64,000 bases of DNA from Symbiodinium kawagutii (taxonomy: Eukaryota; Sar; Dinophyceae; Suessiales; Symbiodiniaceae): the NCBI GenBank assembly GCA_009767595.1, contig VSDK01006142.1, positions 340,226 to 404,225 on the forward strand. The letters are read 5' to 3'. Each line of letters begins with the position of its first letter. The stretch's first letter is position 1. Under the pieces are notes generated by a model. It searched no databases. It saw only the letters and a program-made list of their open reading frames with translations, and was not told the DNA's origin. Below, piece after piece: positions 23,853-36,900 of this stretch. The translations under genes and the position numbers were made by a program.

Positions 23853-24184
23853 GATAGATCCGGATGTTCACAAACTATCACCAGCATGTCCATAGATCCG
23901 GATGTGAACATCAAAGCATCACCATTTGGCCTTGAGCAGCGGCCGTGATGTATCCCAAATATGGTCGTTTGTTAATATGTTTCTCACACATATTCATGAT
24001 GTTGATGCTTTTTCGTTACTTCGTTTATCGCCATCGTCGCCCAGCTTTGCTGCAATCATGAAGTGACAAAGCGACAAGGGCGAGTGACGACTGTAAAGAA
24101 GAGCCTGTCAAACAAGATCTTGTGTTGTCAGCACAAACCATAACTGTCCATGGTTTATGAGCTTCAGCATGTTTCAGATCCACT

Positions 24185-24277
24185 CTCTGGCAAAGTAACA
24201 TAGACCATACTTAAAGGGTATCCCAAGAGGAAATCGATCTTTCAAGCCTAATTTGGGAGGGTCTATGTTTCCAAGAG
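24185..24277. mobile_element. Family D hairpin element, diverged
   Basis: Left arm CTCTGGCAAAGTAACATAGAC and right arm GTCTATGTTTCCAAGAG are inverted repeats with several mismatches. No coding. Confidence 0.5.
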
Positions 24278-24556
24278 TGTGCCGACCATCACTCTTTGGG
24301 TTGATCATAACATTGGCCATACACAATAACTAGTTCTTGATCATATCAACCATAGATTTTGTACACCATATTTATATAACCATTCAATTGGTCACTGTGC
24401 TTATACCACAGTCCTTTTCAACATATAACAAACTACCACCATTAACCATGGTTCAAAATGATCATATCTAAAGTATGTTATTAACCAGTTAACTATGAAC
24501 TACCGTCAGTAACCATGGTTTAAAATGATCATAGTCATATTGACAATGATTATTGC

Positions 24557-24650
24557 CCATATAGTCATCATTGACCATATAGTCATCATTGACCATTATT
24601 GCCCATATAGTCATCATTGACCCATTAACCATATATATATATATATATAT
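24557..24650. repeat. CATATAGTCATCATTGACC repeats and an (AT)n tract
   Basis: CATATAGTCATCATTGACC occurs three times between 24557 and 24622, followed by a pure AT run at 24631-24650. Both lie just upstream of the exon candidate at 24689. Confidence 0.7.
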
Positions 24651-24688
24651 TGATCATAGATCATCGGTTTGTCTTCACATCGGCTAGC

Positions 24689-24796
24689 CCCTTTCGGTCA
24701 CACCACCGGCGCGCTGGACTGCTTGCTATCCTTCTACGGAGCTGCCGTCGGGCGTCAACGAGACGTGGCTTGGGCGGCGGCACAGCCCTGAGCGAT
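24689..24796 (+). CDS. Exon candidate, GC-rich
   Basis: A strongly GC-rich island after an AG at 24687-24688 reads PFGHTTGALDCLLSFYGAA and then VGRQRDVAWAAAQP before a TGA just beyond. A second frame of the same bases is open to 24865 and is Arg/Ser-rich, which looks less protein-like. Donor unclear (GT at 24768, or GA near the stop). This is the last exon-like island before the tandem arrays, so it may be near the end of the gene. Confidence 0.4.
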
Positions 24797-24864
24797 GTTG
24801 GCGATGAACCGTGGCTGAACCCAGGGAAGTGGTTAGGGGGATCATGGTCAATGGTCAATGGTTA

Positions 24865-24960
24865 GCTGGTGATTCTCAGGGAGCTAAGGAGCCAGGGGTA
24901 TCCCTAAATCCCTTTAAAGGGGGAGCTAAAGAGCTACAGGGAGTGGTGAAACCAGATGGT
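24865..24960. repeat. 96-bp dispersed repeat, copy 2
   Basis: Matches 7245-7340 with a single substitution. It lies about 70 bases after the 24689 exon island. Confidence 0.85.
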
Positions 24961-24990
24961 CAATGGTCAACAAGGTGATGAAACCTATGG

Positions 24991-25090
24991 TTGTTTCTCA
25001 GAATAGGGGACCTAAAAAATGGTTGGTGTAATACTATCACCAATTAATATTAGATGATTTGGGGGTACCCCTATTTCAAGAAACACCCAT
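24991..25090. mobile_element. Family B MITE-like element
   Basis: Left GGTTGTTTCTCAGAATAGGGG and right GTACCCCTATTTCAAGAAAC are inverted, around a centre that differs from the 27810 copy. No coding. Confidence 0.65.
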
Positions 25091-26620
25091 ATGGCTAGTT
25101 AATGGTTGATCGTGTTTTAAACATATTTGTCAATTGGCAATGATTGATGATAGTTGATAGTGGTTGATATTAGTTATGGTTCATGATGTCTCTTGATGCT
25201 CAGTTTTCAACCATGGAGAATAGTTGGGATTGAGCAACATCATGGGCATTTCAACCAACGGTAGGAGATGGAACCAAGCACTATATTGTTAGGATCAGAT
25301 TTGTTAGGTTAAGCATGGCCCAGGGGAATCCAACTGAACCGCCACGGGAATCACCGGCATACGTCAGCATGGCTCATGTGCATCACCTGAAACTTGCCAC
25401 CTGAAGTGGATTTGCAGCTCGAGCTGCAGCTTGTGTCTTGAGATTTGTCGGTCAATGGTGGCACCAAAGGCATGAAACCCGTTGCCTGATATAGAAACGG
25501 AAAACCACTTCATGTTCACCCAGGATGTCCCAGGATTAATAAACTCCTAGCTTTTGGGGGATACCCTCTATTTTGGTTTCCTTTTAGAATGGTAACCCTC
25601 CCCCAATTAATCAACCTGGGTTTATTAATCCAAGGTTAACATCAAAGAGACAAAATCCCTGGGGAACCCATCATATGCTAAATTGGATTCTCTATAGTGG
25701 ATTAACCATTGCTGTATGGGATTAGCCTATGCTCCTGGGATTACCATGTAGCAATGGAAAACCACCATAGAGAATCCCTGATGGTGCCACGTGGGACCGC
25801 CACAGGGTAAGCAGGAAACCAGACATATGCAGGGAGCCCATTTAATAACAAACCAACCGGTTCGCGTTGGCATGTCGGGAACGCCAGTTGTCTATTGATT
25901 CTCCACAATTTCCAACTTCGACCTGCCAATCACGTTCCCCATTGAGTTTCAATTCGGTACTCTTTTTTGGTATGAACTATTATTAATTATCATTATCTAT
26001 TCTTAGTATTCGCCCAAAACCAAGCATCATCAACCTCTGATAACGATTCTGAACCATCATGAGACGTTGTTAACAATCATATTGCATGTCATTCAACATT
26101 TTGGTTGTTTAAGCCGGTAGTTGTTTAAGCATTAGTTGTTTCACTGATTATGTTACGTTGTTTACCTAGTTGTGTTTTGCAGCAAGGGTTCCGATGATTA
26201 TTTTGTCGCAGTTGTAGAATGTTGTGGACGCTTCAACCACCAATGAATGATGGTCACCCGTCCAGCTGGCTTAAAAACCTGTAGTTCATACTGGTTCATC
26301 ATGAGTGCTTCTGTTTGTCCTGTTCAGAATGCTTGGTCCCGGTGAACTGGCGTTTCGCCGGTGATATTATCGGAGCTGATCGTGATTTCTGAGTTGGAAC
26401 TTGTCATTGACAGGGCTACAGTTTCTGTTGGTAACTACCTTCACGGTCACCAATCGCAGATGTCGCCAAGTTGCTGTGATGTCCCCATGGTTTCGGCTCG
26501 TGGTTTGATGCCACATGTAATATGGTGTTTTTCCCCACCTGCCAGGTGAGGGTTGTGCCATTTTATGTTAGCTGACTTCTCTTCTCCTCTCCTTCTCCTC
26601 CTCGCCTCCTCCTCGTCAGA

Positions 26621-26948
26621 CCTCAACTACGATGATCACTCCCCAGTGTTCCCTGCCGGACCTCAACCACGACCATCCACGCCCAGTGATCCCTGCCGGA
26701 CCTCAACCACGACCATCCACGCCCAGTGATCCCTGCCGGACCTCAACCACGACCATGCACGCCCAGTGTTCCCTGCCGGACCTCAACCACGACCATCTAT
26801 GCGCAGTGCTCCCTGCCAGACCTCAACAACGCTCATACACGCCCAGTGTTCCCTGCCGGACCTCAACCAGGACCATCCACGCCCAGTGTTCCCTGCCGGA
26901 CCTTAACCACGATCATACACGCCCAGGGTTCTCTGCCGGACCTCAACT
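26621..26948. repeat. 40-bp tandem array, eight full units
   Basis: Units begin CCTCAACCACGACCATCC and end TCCCTGCCGGA, at 26621, 26661, 26701, 26741, 26781, 26821, 26861 and 26901, with a partial unit at 26941. Units differ by one to several bases. Forty is not a multiple of three, so the frame shifts each unit; even so no stop occurs and all three + frames read a PDLNHDHPRP-like peptide in turn. Confidence 0.9.
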
Positions 26949-26952
26949 CCCC

Positions 26953-27060
26953 TGCCAGATACAATGCCAAAAGCTATGCCAGATAGAATGCCAAAAGCTA
27001 TGCCAGATAGAATGCCAGAAGCTATGCCAGAAAGAATGTCGAAAGCTATGCCAGATAGAC
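26953..27060. repeat. 24-bp tandem array, four and a half units
   Basis: Units of TGCCAGATAGAATGCCAAAA + GCTA start at 26953, 26977, 27001 and 27025, with a partial one at 27049. In one + frame they encode an eight-residue Cys-containing repeat, CQIECQKL. The array abuts the 40-bp array almost directly. Confidence 0.9.
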
Positions 27061-27809
27061 CTGTGTCAGATTTGAATGTGATGGTGGGGATCACACGAAG
27101 TAAATTGATTTTTAAAGAGGGGGATCCCCAAATCATCCAATGATAGTCATTTTGATTCAATAACCATCCAGTTTTTGTGGGTTCCGATTTTTTGAAAACC
27201 ATTGTGTTTGGATGCGCAGAATTGCTGTTTATGCTGTACTGTATGAGTTACAGCCAAAGTTATCGCAATGATGGGCAATATTCGGAGGGCCGTAGGATTG
27301 TGGAATTGACTAAAAGCGGAAACAAACAATACTATACTGATCAAAAACGATAACGTTCCAAAACCTGAAAAAGAATAAAACACTCACCAAATTCAATTAC
27401 TTTAAGCCAAACATTGACAATTATTTACAATCACCCGTATCCTGTACATGATATATCATTATATTTATGTATCAGTTTTATCGTATGTCTATATGTGTTG
27501 ATATATGATATATATATATATTTATTTATTTATTTATTTATCTATTTAAATATAAATACCTTTTTTTGACTATATACATAGACATTTGCACGCGCATTTA
27601 CACACAATTGATGGCACAACAATGATTGGAGAAGGCTATCCACAGTGCTGGTGAGGTCAGTTGTGATGCCGGCCCAGCGGGCGCCCCTTTAGGGGGCCCT
27701 GCTGCCCTAAAGCGCTGCGAATTGGTGCCCGACCGAATCCAACCAGCAATCATCATGGGGGTGGGTCAATAGTGTCCAACCAATGACCGGAGAGAATCAC
27801 AAACCAATT

Positions 27810-27909
27810 GGTGGTTTCTCAAAATAGGGGACCCCCCAAATCATCCATTAATAGTCATTTATAGTAATAAACCAGCCATTTTTGGGGTACCCTATTTTGA
27901 GAAACCACC
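27810..27909. mobile_element. Family B MITE-like element, best copy
   Basis: The left end GGTGGTTTCTCAAAATAGGG and right end CCCTATTTTGAGAAACCACC are perfect 20-bp inverted repeats. AATT flanks both sides, which could be a target duplication or part of the palindrome. The interior has AAATCATCCA and ATAAACCAGCCATTT. No coding. Confidence 0.85.
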
Positions 27910-28469
27910 AATTATAGGTGAAACAATGGTCTATGATAACAGGGGTACAGGGTTTAGACCGCCATAGAGCGCTCTTGTTCAATATCCGATCAGTTATATA
28001 CCAGAGTTACTCTATCAACATCAATGATTAGCGTTATATGCTGTGGTTTTTGATACTATGTAGTTCATGTTCAATAGCCACAATAGCTAATCATTAGTTT
28101 CGACTATTGCGCTTATTGCTGCTCGCGAGCTGGTCAAGCTGGGCACTTAAAACTCGCGCGCCCACTGCAGTAGTTTTCAACGTGCCAGGAGTGCAGGGTC
28201 CCCGGGGTAATTCCCTCGTCGCTAGGGGGTACATGTTCGTTGGATGAGCCAAGCGGCCAGTTGTCGGTGTGAGATATCCCATGCAATGGTTAGCTAATGG
28301 TTGACTAGTGGTTTGCTAATGGTGAACTGCAATATGTAAGAGTTTCTACTAATGGATACTGTAGCCAATGCTGATGTTTCGATTGACTTTTTTCCAATGC
28401 AACTGCTTTGTTTAGATGTCGTTTGGTGGATGGCGGGCAGAAAACATCAGTGGTATGAGGTATGCCCAC

Positions 28470-28582
28470 ATGGTGGTTTCTCAAAGTAAGGGTACCGCCA
28501 AATCATCTAGTATTAGTCATGTCTATATTAATGAATCAACCATTTTGGTTGGGGGGTCCCCTATGGCTTGAGACACACCCAC
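28470..28582. mobile_element. Family B MITE-like element
   Basis: Left GGTGGTTTCTCAAAGTAAGG and right CCCCTATGGCTTGAGACAC are inverted with mismatches, sharing AAATCATCTAGTATTAGTCAT with the 27810 copy. Confidence 0.65.
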
Positions 28583-29502
28583 ATGTTGATACATGTCATT
28601 CCAAATTGGGCTCAAAAGGTCAAATCAGAGAAGCCAATGTATCCTTCTGTGGTTCCCAAGTGGCGGGCTAAGTAACTTGTCAAAGCTGTAGCGTTTTCTG
28701 TGTAGTTGGGGATATCCATAATCCGGAGGTGGTTCCAGAATATCGTAGAAAAAGGTTCAACAGGGAAAACATCAGTTTGATTGGTGCAACACATACAGAA
28801 AGCTGAAAATTCATTCTTTACTTGGTGGGGCACTCAGCACTCCTGTAGCTAAGAGCCGTGCAGAACCCACTGCAAACCTGCACAAAGGTTTTGCACATGA
28901 TCTGCTCCTCTGACCCAAACAGAATAGGTTTTGGACACGTTTTGATGTTTTTTGTGCGACTCTCCATCCCACAATTCTGACAACAGGGAATTTTAGCATG
29001 GTGAAAGAGGACTGGGATGATGGGTGTCATGAGGAGGAAGCCAAGCCAGGAAACCCCCCTCAAAGTGCCGCTGCAATTGAAACCTTATCACGCTGGTTCT
29101 GACGGGTTTGCAGGCCCAGGCATGAGAAGTGCACTTGCTGCCGGTGAAGTTGTAAAGATTACCTTCCCACAATCATCAAACGGGGGAGAGTAGCTAGTCC
29201 AGACAGTTACTCATGATTGGTGCTTGTTATCCGTTGGTTACCGGTGCTTGTTGTTTGTCACTACTGATATCAGCTGATATACCCAAACTGTCAGCCAAGC
29301 AATGCGTTTGTATGTTTCGATATGATTGTACTGTTGTTGAATTGTGTATGCATGTGTATATGCACGCAATTCAACGCATGATGTACCCTATATGTAAACT
29401 GCAACCTGTCTCATTTCGAATAATTAGACTCCTGCGGTCCTCGTCTCTATTGGTTCTTGTTGGATCATTTTGGAACCATAAGCCATGAGCTGATCATTTC
29501 AG

Positions 29503-29555
29503 AAGCAGTGCCACTTGCTTGTGCCACTCGGAAATTTGAGATGGAAATTTCTGAG
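29503..29555 (+). CDS. Possible RF1 exon ahead of the EAALF exon
   Basis: After TTTCAG at 29497-29502 the frame reads AVPLACATRKFEMEISE and stops at a textbook donor, GAG|GTATGT. In RF1 proteins a segment of type LLP-D-(ND)R..(I/V)LE(I/V)RAG precedes GG-EAALF, and VPLACATRKFEMEIS could be that strand. Against it, the conserved AG-x-GG loop is absent and would need a further small exon that I did not find. The acceptor is followed by A. Confidence 0.3.
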
Positions 29556-30911
29556 GTATGTAATTTCAATGGGAACTATGAACCCCTGTCCACAAATGAT
29601 GGGTTGGCGTGGTCAAGTAAACAGACGGTCCAGAATGTTTGACTAGTAACTCCTTTTGCATACTCTGTGCTTCGGGTTGTATGTTCAACTACTATATAAA
29701 ACAAGTGTATCGACAACCTTTGCACAAACAGTCCAACCGTTGGTACGACGGATCGAGGTTATTGTGGTTGGGGTCATCCACCCTGCACGGTTGATAGAAA
29801 TCACCCCAAGCTTAAAGACAGATCTACATACGATGTGCACTATGCAAGAACCGCTCATTTGTCCTGGACAGCGTTGGATTGATGAGAGGTCCTCTATGAC
29901 TCTATGCTTCAAAATGATGATGGCTAGTAATGGCCAATGATGATTGTAAGTCCAGCAGACCTTTCCAAGAACAGTTTGGCTACTATTGCAATTCTGGCAA
30001 AGTCTTGGGGAAGGGAGAGATGGGTCTGCAGCGCTAACTTTTGCCGCCGGATTGTCCGAAAAAAAATGGCAAGCTGACTGCTGGGGCTGGTCATGTGCCA
30101 ATTTTTCGGACGGGGGGGTTGGGGTGGGTTAAGCTCTTAAGGGATGGGGTTGAGTGGGTTAAGCCCATGATGCCCTGGCGACTGGTGATCCGACCAACAG
30201 TTTCTATCACCAAACATCATTAAACATCCATGTTATTAACTACACATACATATGTACATATAAACGTATCTAGTGTGTTTTTCAAAACGCGTTTTATTTC
30301 CTAATACTTGGGATGGTCGCTTGGCTGACATTGACTAGCTAATATTTTTTGGGATGGCTTAGAAACACCCACCAGACACTACATTTGTATACATGGAGCG
30401 TTTCGGATCAATGGGACTTTAGCTTTTCCTCCAGCTTGAAAGTGCTAAGAATCTTCACCAGTTTCAGGGAAGCATCCGAGCTAGCCCGGCAGAGTGGTAT
30501 CCCCTAAGAAGTCACAAGATGGTTAACGTCACTGGAGTGACAATTGCTGGACTATGACCGTTGTAAGTAGCTTGTTGATTCGCTTTGAATCCACTGCACT
30601 GGAGCTTCCCAACATCTTGGTGTCCCAATGACACCGAGTGGTGTAGCCGTTAGTACTCTAGAATTCAAATCAAACAATGAAGAATTACCAAATACTAACC
30701 AGCACAACCCCTAAACCATTACTGGATGGTTTATACCCACTAACTTAGGATTTTAGATGATTTTAGTGTTTTTGGGATATGATTGATTTACCATGTAACC
30801 ACTAAAGAGATATATATTTTTAGCAAGGGATCTAGTTCAGCCACCAAGAATACTAAACAGGATCAACCAGCATTCACGTCATTCACGACCATGATTCGCC
30901 ACATCTCTCAG

Positions 30912-30946
30912 GAGGCAGCGCTCTTTACGGGGGAGTTGATGGGCAT
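30912..30946 (+). CDS. RF1 exon: [12 protein letters not shown]
   Basis: AG|G acceptor (AG at 30910-30911) and GT donor (GTGGCC). It encodes [12 protein letters not shown], matching the GG-(D/E)-EAALFA-x-DL-x-x-MY signature of RF1. The phase-2 end joins to the next exon to complete Met and give MYERFAE. Confidence 0.75.
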
Positions 30947-33900
30947 GTGGCCCGGCCGGGGGTTTGGCCCATGGTGGTTTCGACCCAGCCAGAAACTGGG
31001 AAGCCCAAAGTTCTGGTTGCGTTCTTACGAAGGGTCAAAGGATGAGAACCGGGGGTGCCCCCCATTTTTTTTGGAAATCAGCATGAAATTAAGTTAGTTG
31101 TTTAACCATGTTTAGCCTATTATTGTTGGATATTGTTGGTGATTATCCCGGAGAAATTCATGCCACCAACAATAATCACCAACAATAATTATCTCGGTTG
31201 AACAAGTCGCCTGGGGCCCTCAGAGATGTTGTATTATAGGGGATTATATACAATGATTATTGTTGGGTGATTATCCTGGAGAAATTACAATAATCACCAA
31301 CAATAATAGGCTATCAATAACATTGTTGTTGGTTGCTCAACTAAAAACCAGAAGAATCCCTATACTATAATCCAACCATTATAAACAATTATTAATGTGG
31401 CTGTGGGTCAAAACCCTGTACCCCTGGTTCCCCTATCATAAACCATCGTTTCCCTTATAGTTGGTTGGGTAGTAACCACCATTATTGGTTGGCTACAAGT
31501 TTGACCCACAACCAACTATTAATAACATTATCAACAACCTATGTGATTGTTTATCCCCGATTGTCATAACCATTATAAACAATTATTGATAACATTATAA
31601 ACAACCTATGTTCTAATCAAATAGGGTGAATTATCTAAGTAGTATGGATTAATGAGTTATGTAATGGTGATTGTCAACCATTGTAAATCCCCTTTTTGCT
31701 ACGACATCTCGGCCGGGCGGCGACATGTTGGCTGCCTCTCGATGCGTCCGGTTGCGTCATCACCGGCTGCCAAGCATCGAAGGTACGAACGCTTCGCGGA
31801 ACACCGGGGCTGGCAGTTCGAGGCGAGGCCGTCCTTCCGTTGAACGCTAGGTTGAGCAGCACAGGGAAAAAATGTGGTGGGCTTAGTGGTTTCAAACATG
31901 TTTTTTTTCCCTAGAAACAAATGGTTAATAATGGGGAATCATCACCAACAATGGTTAGACAATGAACAACTATCAACAACTACTATATGATAGTTTCTCA
32001 AGCCAAAGGGTTCCCCAATAATGGTTGATTTAGTACTATCAATTATTGATATGAAGGATGAAAACTGAGGATCCCCATTTTTGTGAACCACCATATGGTG
32101 AGTTTGATGGTAATGATGAAGAATTACTGCACCTTGACCCTCAGTTACCCGTCATGTTTGGGATACAATTTTTGTTGGGGGCTTTGACATTTTTTGTCAG
32201 GAGTGATTTTGAAGGATAAAAGTACATATTCATCCAAACAGTATACGGTATTGCTGAATATAAAACCGGTATTGTGTGTTTGCCCCATTTGTTCCGCTGG
32301 TCATACAAGATGGGATTTGACCCAATACCATGGAAGATCTTCTGCTTCAACTGCCTCTTATATTTGTTTGTCCTTCTGCCCAGATTGCTGGGATTTGCTG
32401 GGAATCATTGACCCATAGAAACTTCTGTACACTTCCTTTGTTGCATCTACAACATTACTACTAGTTCGCCTGTGTAATGTTTGCATCTCTTGGTTGTTCC
32501 AAATCGAACCGTTTTATTCTGATGGAGGGTGGCTTGGATTCACTTGGTATTGTGCTGCAGGTTGAGTCGATGGTGGAAGGTCAGTCTGAAGGTGCTGTGA
32601 ATTTTGTTTCTGCTCCTTGGTGACACCGCGGGGAAGGGGTGGGGAACTCCCTGTTGTGGCACCAGTTGTAGTCATTCTTGTCGCGGTTGTTGGCTTGACT
32701 ATGTTTGATGTCCAAGTGTGATGGGAGTGGTGAAATTCTTGAGTCGCTCAGGGTCTCAAGCTCCAAAATGCTTTTGTCGTTTCACCCAAGATGATTATTT
32801 GATCATTTTGTTAAGTCATTTTTTGGCTTATGACTTACAACAAAGATAACTTTTGCAGTGTAATCATTTCTGGTAAGTCAATTTTGAGCAGAACACCCAA
32901 AACTGATATGATTCTAAACCCAGGGTCTTGTTCATTGCGGTATGTCATCAATCCTTTGCCAGCACTTCTCCCTTTAGTGATTAAGCGTGGACCTGACGGT
33001 CAGGAACGGAGGGCGATGCTTGCGGTGGTCACCAGTTCGACAGTTGACTGGGTAGGACATGGCATGATGCCAGCTTCCACAATGGTGCCACGAAATGTGT
33101 GTGTGTGTGTTTATAAATCGTGAGCATGGATCATTATAATCAATTTAACATGTGTATTGCTTTTAACGAATATAAAGCTCTATAGATGTCTATAGATATA
33201 CCATTACATAATTATTTGATACAGTTATAATTATGTAAATATAGATGAACATGTGTCATAATATCAAATGTAAGTAAGTATATATATATAGATATGAATC
33301 TGCATGTGATAAATAACAACCTGGATCATATTTGCATGTACGTGTGTGCCATGAGCGAAATCGCAATCGTATACAATCTTCAGCCAAGTCTTGGGAAGGC
33401 CAAAGCCAAAGCCCAGCCAAAGCTGACGAAAGAGGTGCTGGTGGTATTTTATTGACAACCCATCGTTTCTACATACCTCGGCTCAGGCTCAGCTCAAGAA
33501 AAAGGCCTGTGGAACTTCATGTTATGTTACCAGCATGACAACGTCTTCATGCCAGGCCGAAGAGCTGGGCTGCCTCGAAAAATTCCATCATCCGTGATTC
33601 CATCTCACCTCCAGGCTCTACGAGTGGTCCTCCCACGGAGGACCACTTTCCAGCACGTCCATAAGGCGCTCTTGCGTCCGAGCCTTGATTCTTCTCTTTG
33701 TCGACCAATCTCCCCTTCAAAAGTTAAGGCCTCTGGGACTTTGACCAACTGCTCCCGGGTTTGCGGCTGGGCCGTAGCGAACGGCAATACTGGCTCGACA
33801 CCGTTGCCGGCTGCTCAGAAAGCCTGAAATTTCGACACCTTGAAACTTCCACGACTTCTAGATTTCTCTCCCTGAGGCTTCCTTCCTGGAAGTCAACGTG

Positions 33901-36900
33901 ACGGCTCTGGAACCTTTTGAGGATTTCATCGTCGCTTGGGTCCTCATTAAGACCGCACTCCCAGAGCTGGCCGAAACGCCGAAGGACTGAGCCTGCAATT
34001 CTCAACCTCTGCCAAAAAAAAGAGACGGCGGCCAGAGAACGCAAGACGAGAGCGGCCGACAAGAAACAAAAAGACCTCGAGAAGAAGGAAGAGGCGCTTC
34101 CAAATCTTCGCATTATTCTGCCTGCGCTTTGAAAAATTGACAGGAGCGGCAAAAAAAAAGGAAGAGACAAAGGCCGCAAGGAACAAACGAAGACGGGACC
34201 CCCGCCAAGAAAAGATGAAAAGCCAGCAGCTGGAGGCGCACGACCCTCACAATAAAACCTTACGTCAAAAACGTCCTGCGCAGGTAAAGCAAGCACACTA
34301 CCAGCAACTCGAGAAAGACCGCAAGAGGAAGGCAGGTCAATGCAAATAGATGTACATGTGAATATTCGAGAAATCAGTTATAACAATTTCGAAATTGGAT
34401 TTCTTTGGAGGCGGCGAAGAGAGAGGAGGAAAGGGCGAACAAGGCTTCAATATTGCTTTTCAGTTTCTTCATACTGGTTCCCGCAACCTCTTCTTCTAAC
34501 ATGATTTTCATATTGCAGTTCTATACACTTTCACGCTGCGTCACGTCAACCAAGTGAATCAACTCTTGTGTCTTTCTTTTTGTGAATTATTCTGATTGTT
34601 GGAGGCAAAAGCTGAGGCCAGTTGCAAAACCACATCCAAGCCTATGATGTCATTTGAATTACCTTTTTCATCAGCTGCATGTGCTCAGCCAAGCCATTTT
34701 AAAATCCCTGTCCTAATTTTTTCAGTCTTGCTTGTTTAGGAACCAAAGGAAGAGGCCAGGCACTATCGATTCACTGCGCAGTGTTTCAGCATTTGACACC
34801 ATCAGGAGCCCGCAGAAGAACGAAGAGCCAAAAAGGCAAGCCTCAGTCAAAGCAGTTAGTGCCAAGCAATATAATGTGAAACTATGATTTCGCAGGCCGC
34901 AAGAGCGGAGGACGAGGCACCGTCCCGTTTTCGAGTTTCAAATTCATTTATAACGGAAATTGCCACATCCCAGATGTGCTGTGTACTTGCATTTTCGATG
35001 TTTCGTTGAGAGGCAGAGCTCAACGAAGAGGACAAAAATTCGGATGGGCCAGATGTTCAGTTTCATGGCTAGTAGAATGAAAGCAGCCTTACTAGGCATT
35101 CAGAACCAGCAAGCTGACATAAACCATGCTTTGACCAGCCAGCAACAACAGTTGGATACCTTGAAGGTGTCTAATGCTCAGCGAGTTCGTTTTCCTGTCA
35201 GTCCTCGTGCTAGTCGTGAGCCACCTGTTGATCGCTTTGGAGCCCTTGAAAATTGACACAGGAAGAGAGGGCCTTCCAGCAAGACCTCAAGAAGGCCAAA
35301 CAGAACAGCCTCGGGCCCCCTGAAGGGGGGGACCCGGAGGCCCGTGGCAGTTCCATCCTCAGTACATTTGCTTGTTCTTTATTGTTATCAGTATGAACAT
35401 TTGTTAAAATGTTTAGCCGTATCCATCTTGTATCTATAATGGAAACATCCCTACCACAGCGCTGTAGCATGCAAGCAAAGTAGCTGAAATGTTGCGCCTA
35501 TGTAAGAAATTGCTTGCTACTTTCGCATACACAATGACGATACCGAAGTGCTGAAAACCTTTTCGCGCAACAGTTGCAATATTAGGGAGACATCAATGAA
35601 ATTAAGGATTGTCAATTTTTGCTCAGGGCAAAATCTTAGCGTACTTTTCCATTTCAACAAAAGACACTCTTTATGGTTTTCCAAGACGCTCTTTGTTGGA
35701 TGCTCTTAGTGAGACACTCTTAGTCGGATATGCTTGTAAAAAACGTAAAAGGACAAAACCAAGCCACAACGTATCAATGGAAAACGTGTTGCGATGTATT
35801 ACTATCTATTACAGGGTATGAAAAATACTATGGCATACTGCGCCGCAGTACCAAAAACCACGTCAGATTCACAATAGTCAATTTGAACCAATACCTCAAT
35901 TTCGCATGCCGGCGCCCAAACAAGAACCGCCGCCACGAAGCCAGTATACCGCGCGTTTTGATACTGCGTCAAAGCACAGAGAATACATTCATTAGCCATT
36001 ATCAACTGGCGTGAATGGCACATATAAACCACACTTGACACTTAACCATAGAAAATCTTAGATTGTTACAGTCATTAACCATCATGAAGACTAACTGTAC
36101 ATCTTCGGAAGCTTTGGACTGACCAAGGTTCGTATCGCGCAAGGCTCCGGTGATGAGGAGTGCCGAACAGCAGGTGTCACAAAAGACGATGGGGGAGGGC
36201 TGATGGTTATGACTTATCACAACGCTCCGGTGGACTGACCCAGAAGTGAAAACCTAGGAGTATCATTCATGTTCATGCGTAGCTGGTTTACCACTATGGA
36301 ATAGTGATTTTCAGCTTTCGGGCTAGTTTGCCAGGGGGTACATTGGTTATAAGTTATAAGCACGTGTATCAGCCATATATCAGCAATATACTGGTTCATC
36401 TGCATTCAGTTATAGTCATAGTTGATAACCATTGGCCACTATCACCATGGCTACAATCACCTAGCAGCTATTTACACACATGTATATTTACTATATGTAT
36501 GCAAATGCATAATAGATAGATATACATCGATTCTAGTAACTAATGGCAACACAACCACCTATCAACGACCGATGGTTCATAGGCAAGGCACCGGGCAGCT
36601 AAGCAACTTACGACGCTCAACTTCAGGAGAATCATCCAAAGCTCACCTCGTAGGGGCTATCATCCAAAGTCATGGTGGTTTGCTAGGGCTTATAACCCTC
36701 TTAACAATGGTTGATAATAGGAGTTACAACCTCATTAATGATGGTTAAGTCAACTAGTCGTGCGGGACTGGTTAGCGACAGGGGCTCACATGACCCTTCC
36801 CAGCCATTCCATGCTCTTTATTCCATTGATTTGGCAGGAAACATTCTGGTCAACAGGGGTCATTTTGAGCGATTTGATGCCATTGAACTACTCGTCATAT

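Larger units (their letters stand above)
24811..26620. other. Repeat-rich stretch, no gene supported
   Basis: It contains the second copy of the 96-bp repeat (24865-24960), a family B element (24991-25090) and TGGTTGATAGTGG tracts (25130-25220). It also holds an inverted pair around ATAGAGAATCC near 25690 and 25780. Nothing looks coding. Confidence 0.45.
27061..29502. other. Stretch between tandem arrays and RF1 gene
   Basis: It holds a TTTA-type microsatellite (27521-27550), family B elements at 27810 and 28470, and a truncated family A element at 27914-27968. It also has GC-rich islands at 27655-27740 and 28120-28250. The second island reads AARELVKLG in one frame and might be an N-terminal RF1 exon, but I could not confirm it. 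Confidence 0.35.

Noticed and set aside
29685-30101. 138-codon antisense ORF
   Set aside because: AT-rich, no motif; judged random in an intron.
30041-30130. LTAGAGH segment as the missing RF1 AG-x-GG loop
   Set aside because: The peptide fits in part, but no donor in the right phase connects it to the EAALF exon at 30912.
33724-34296. 190-codon antisense ORF
   Set aside because: The + strand of the same block has Lys/Glu-rich exon-like peptides with proper splice sites; the antisense frame is the usual mirror of such GC/AG-rich coding.
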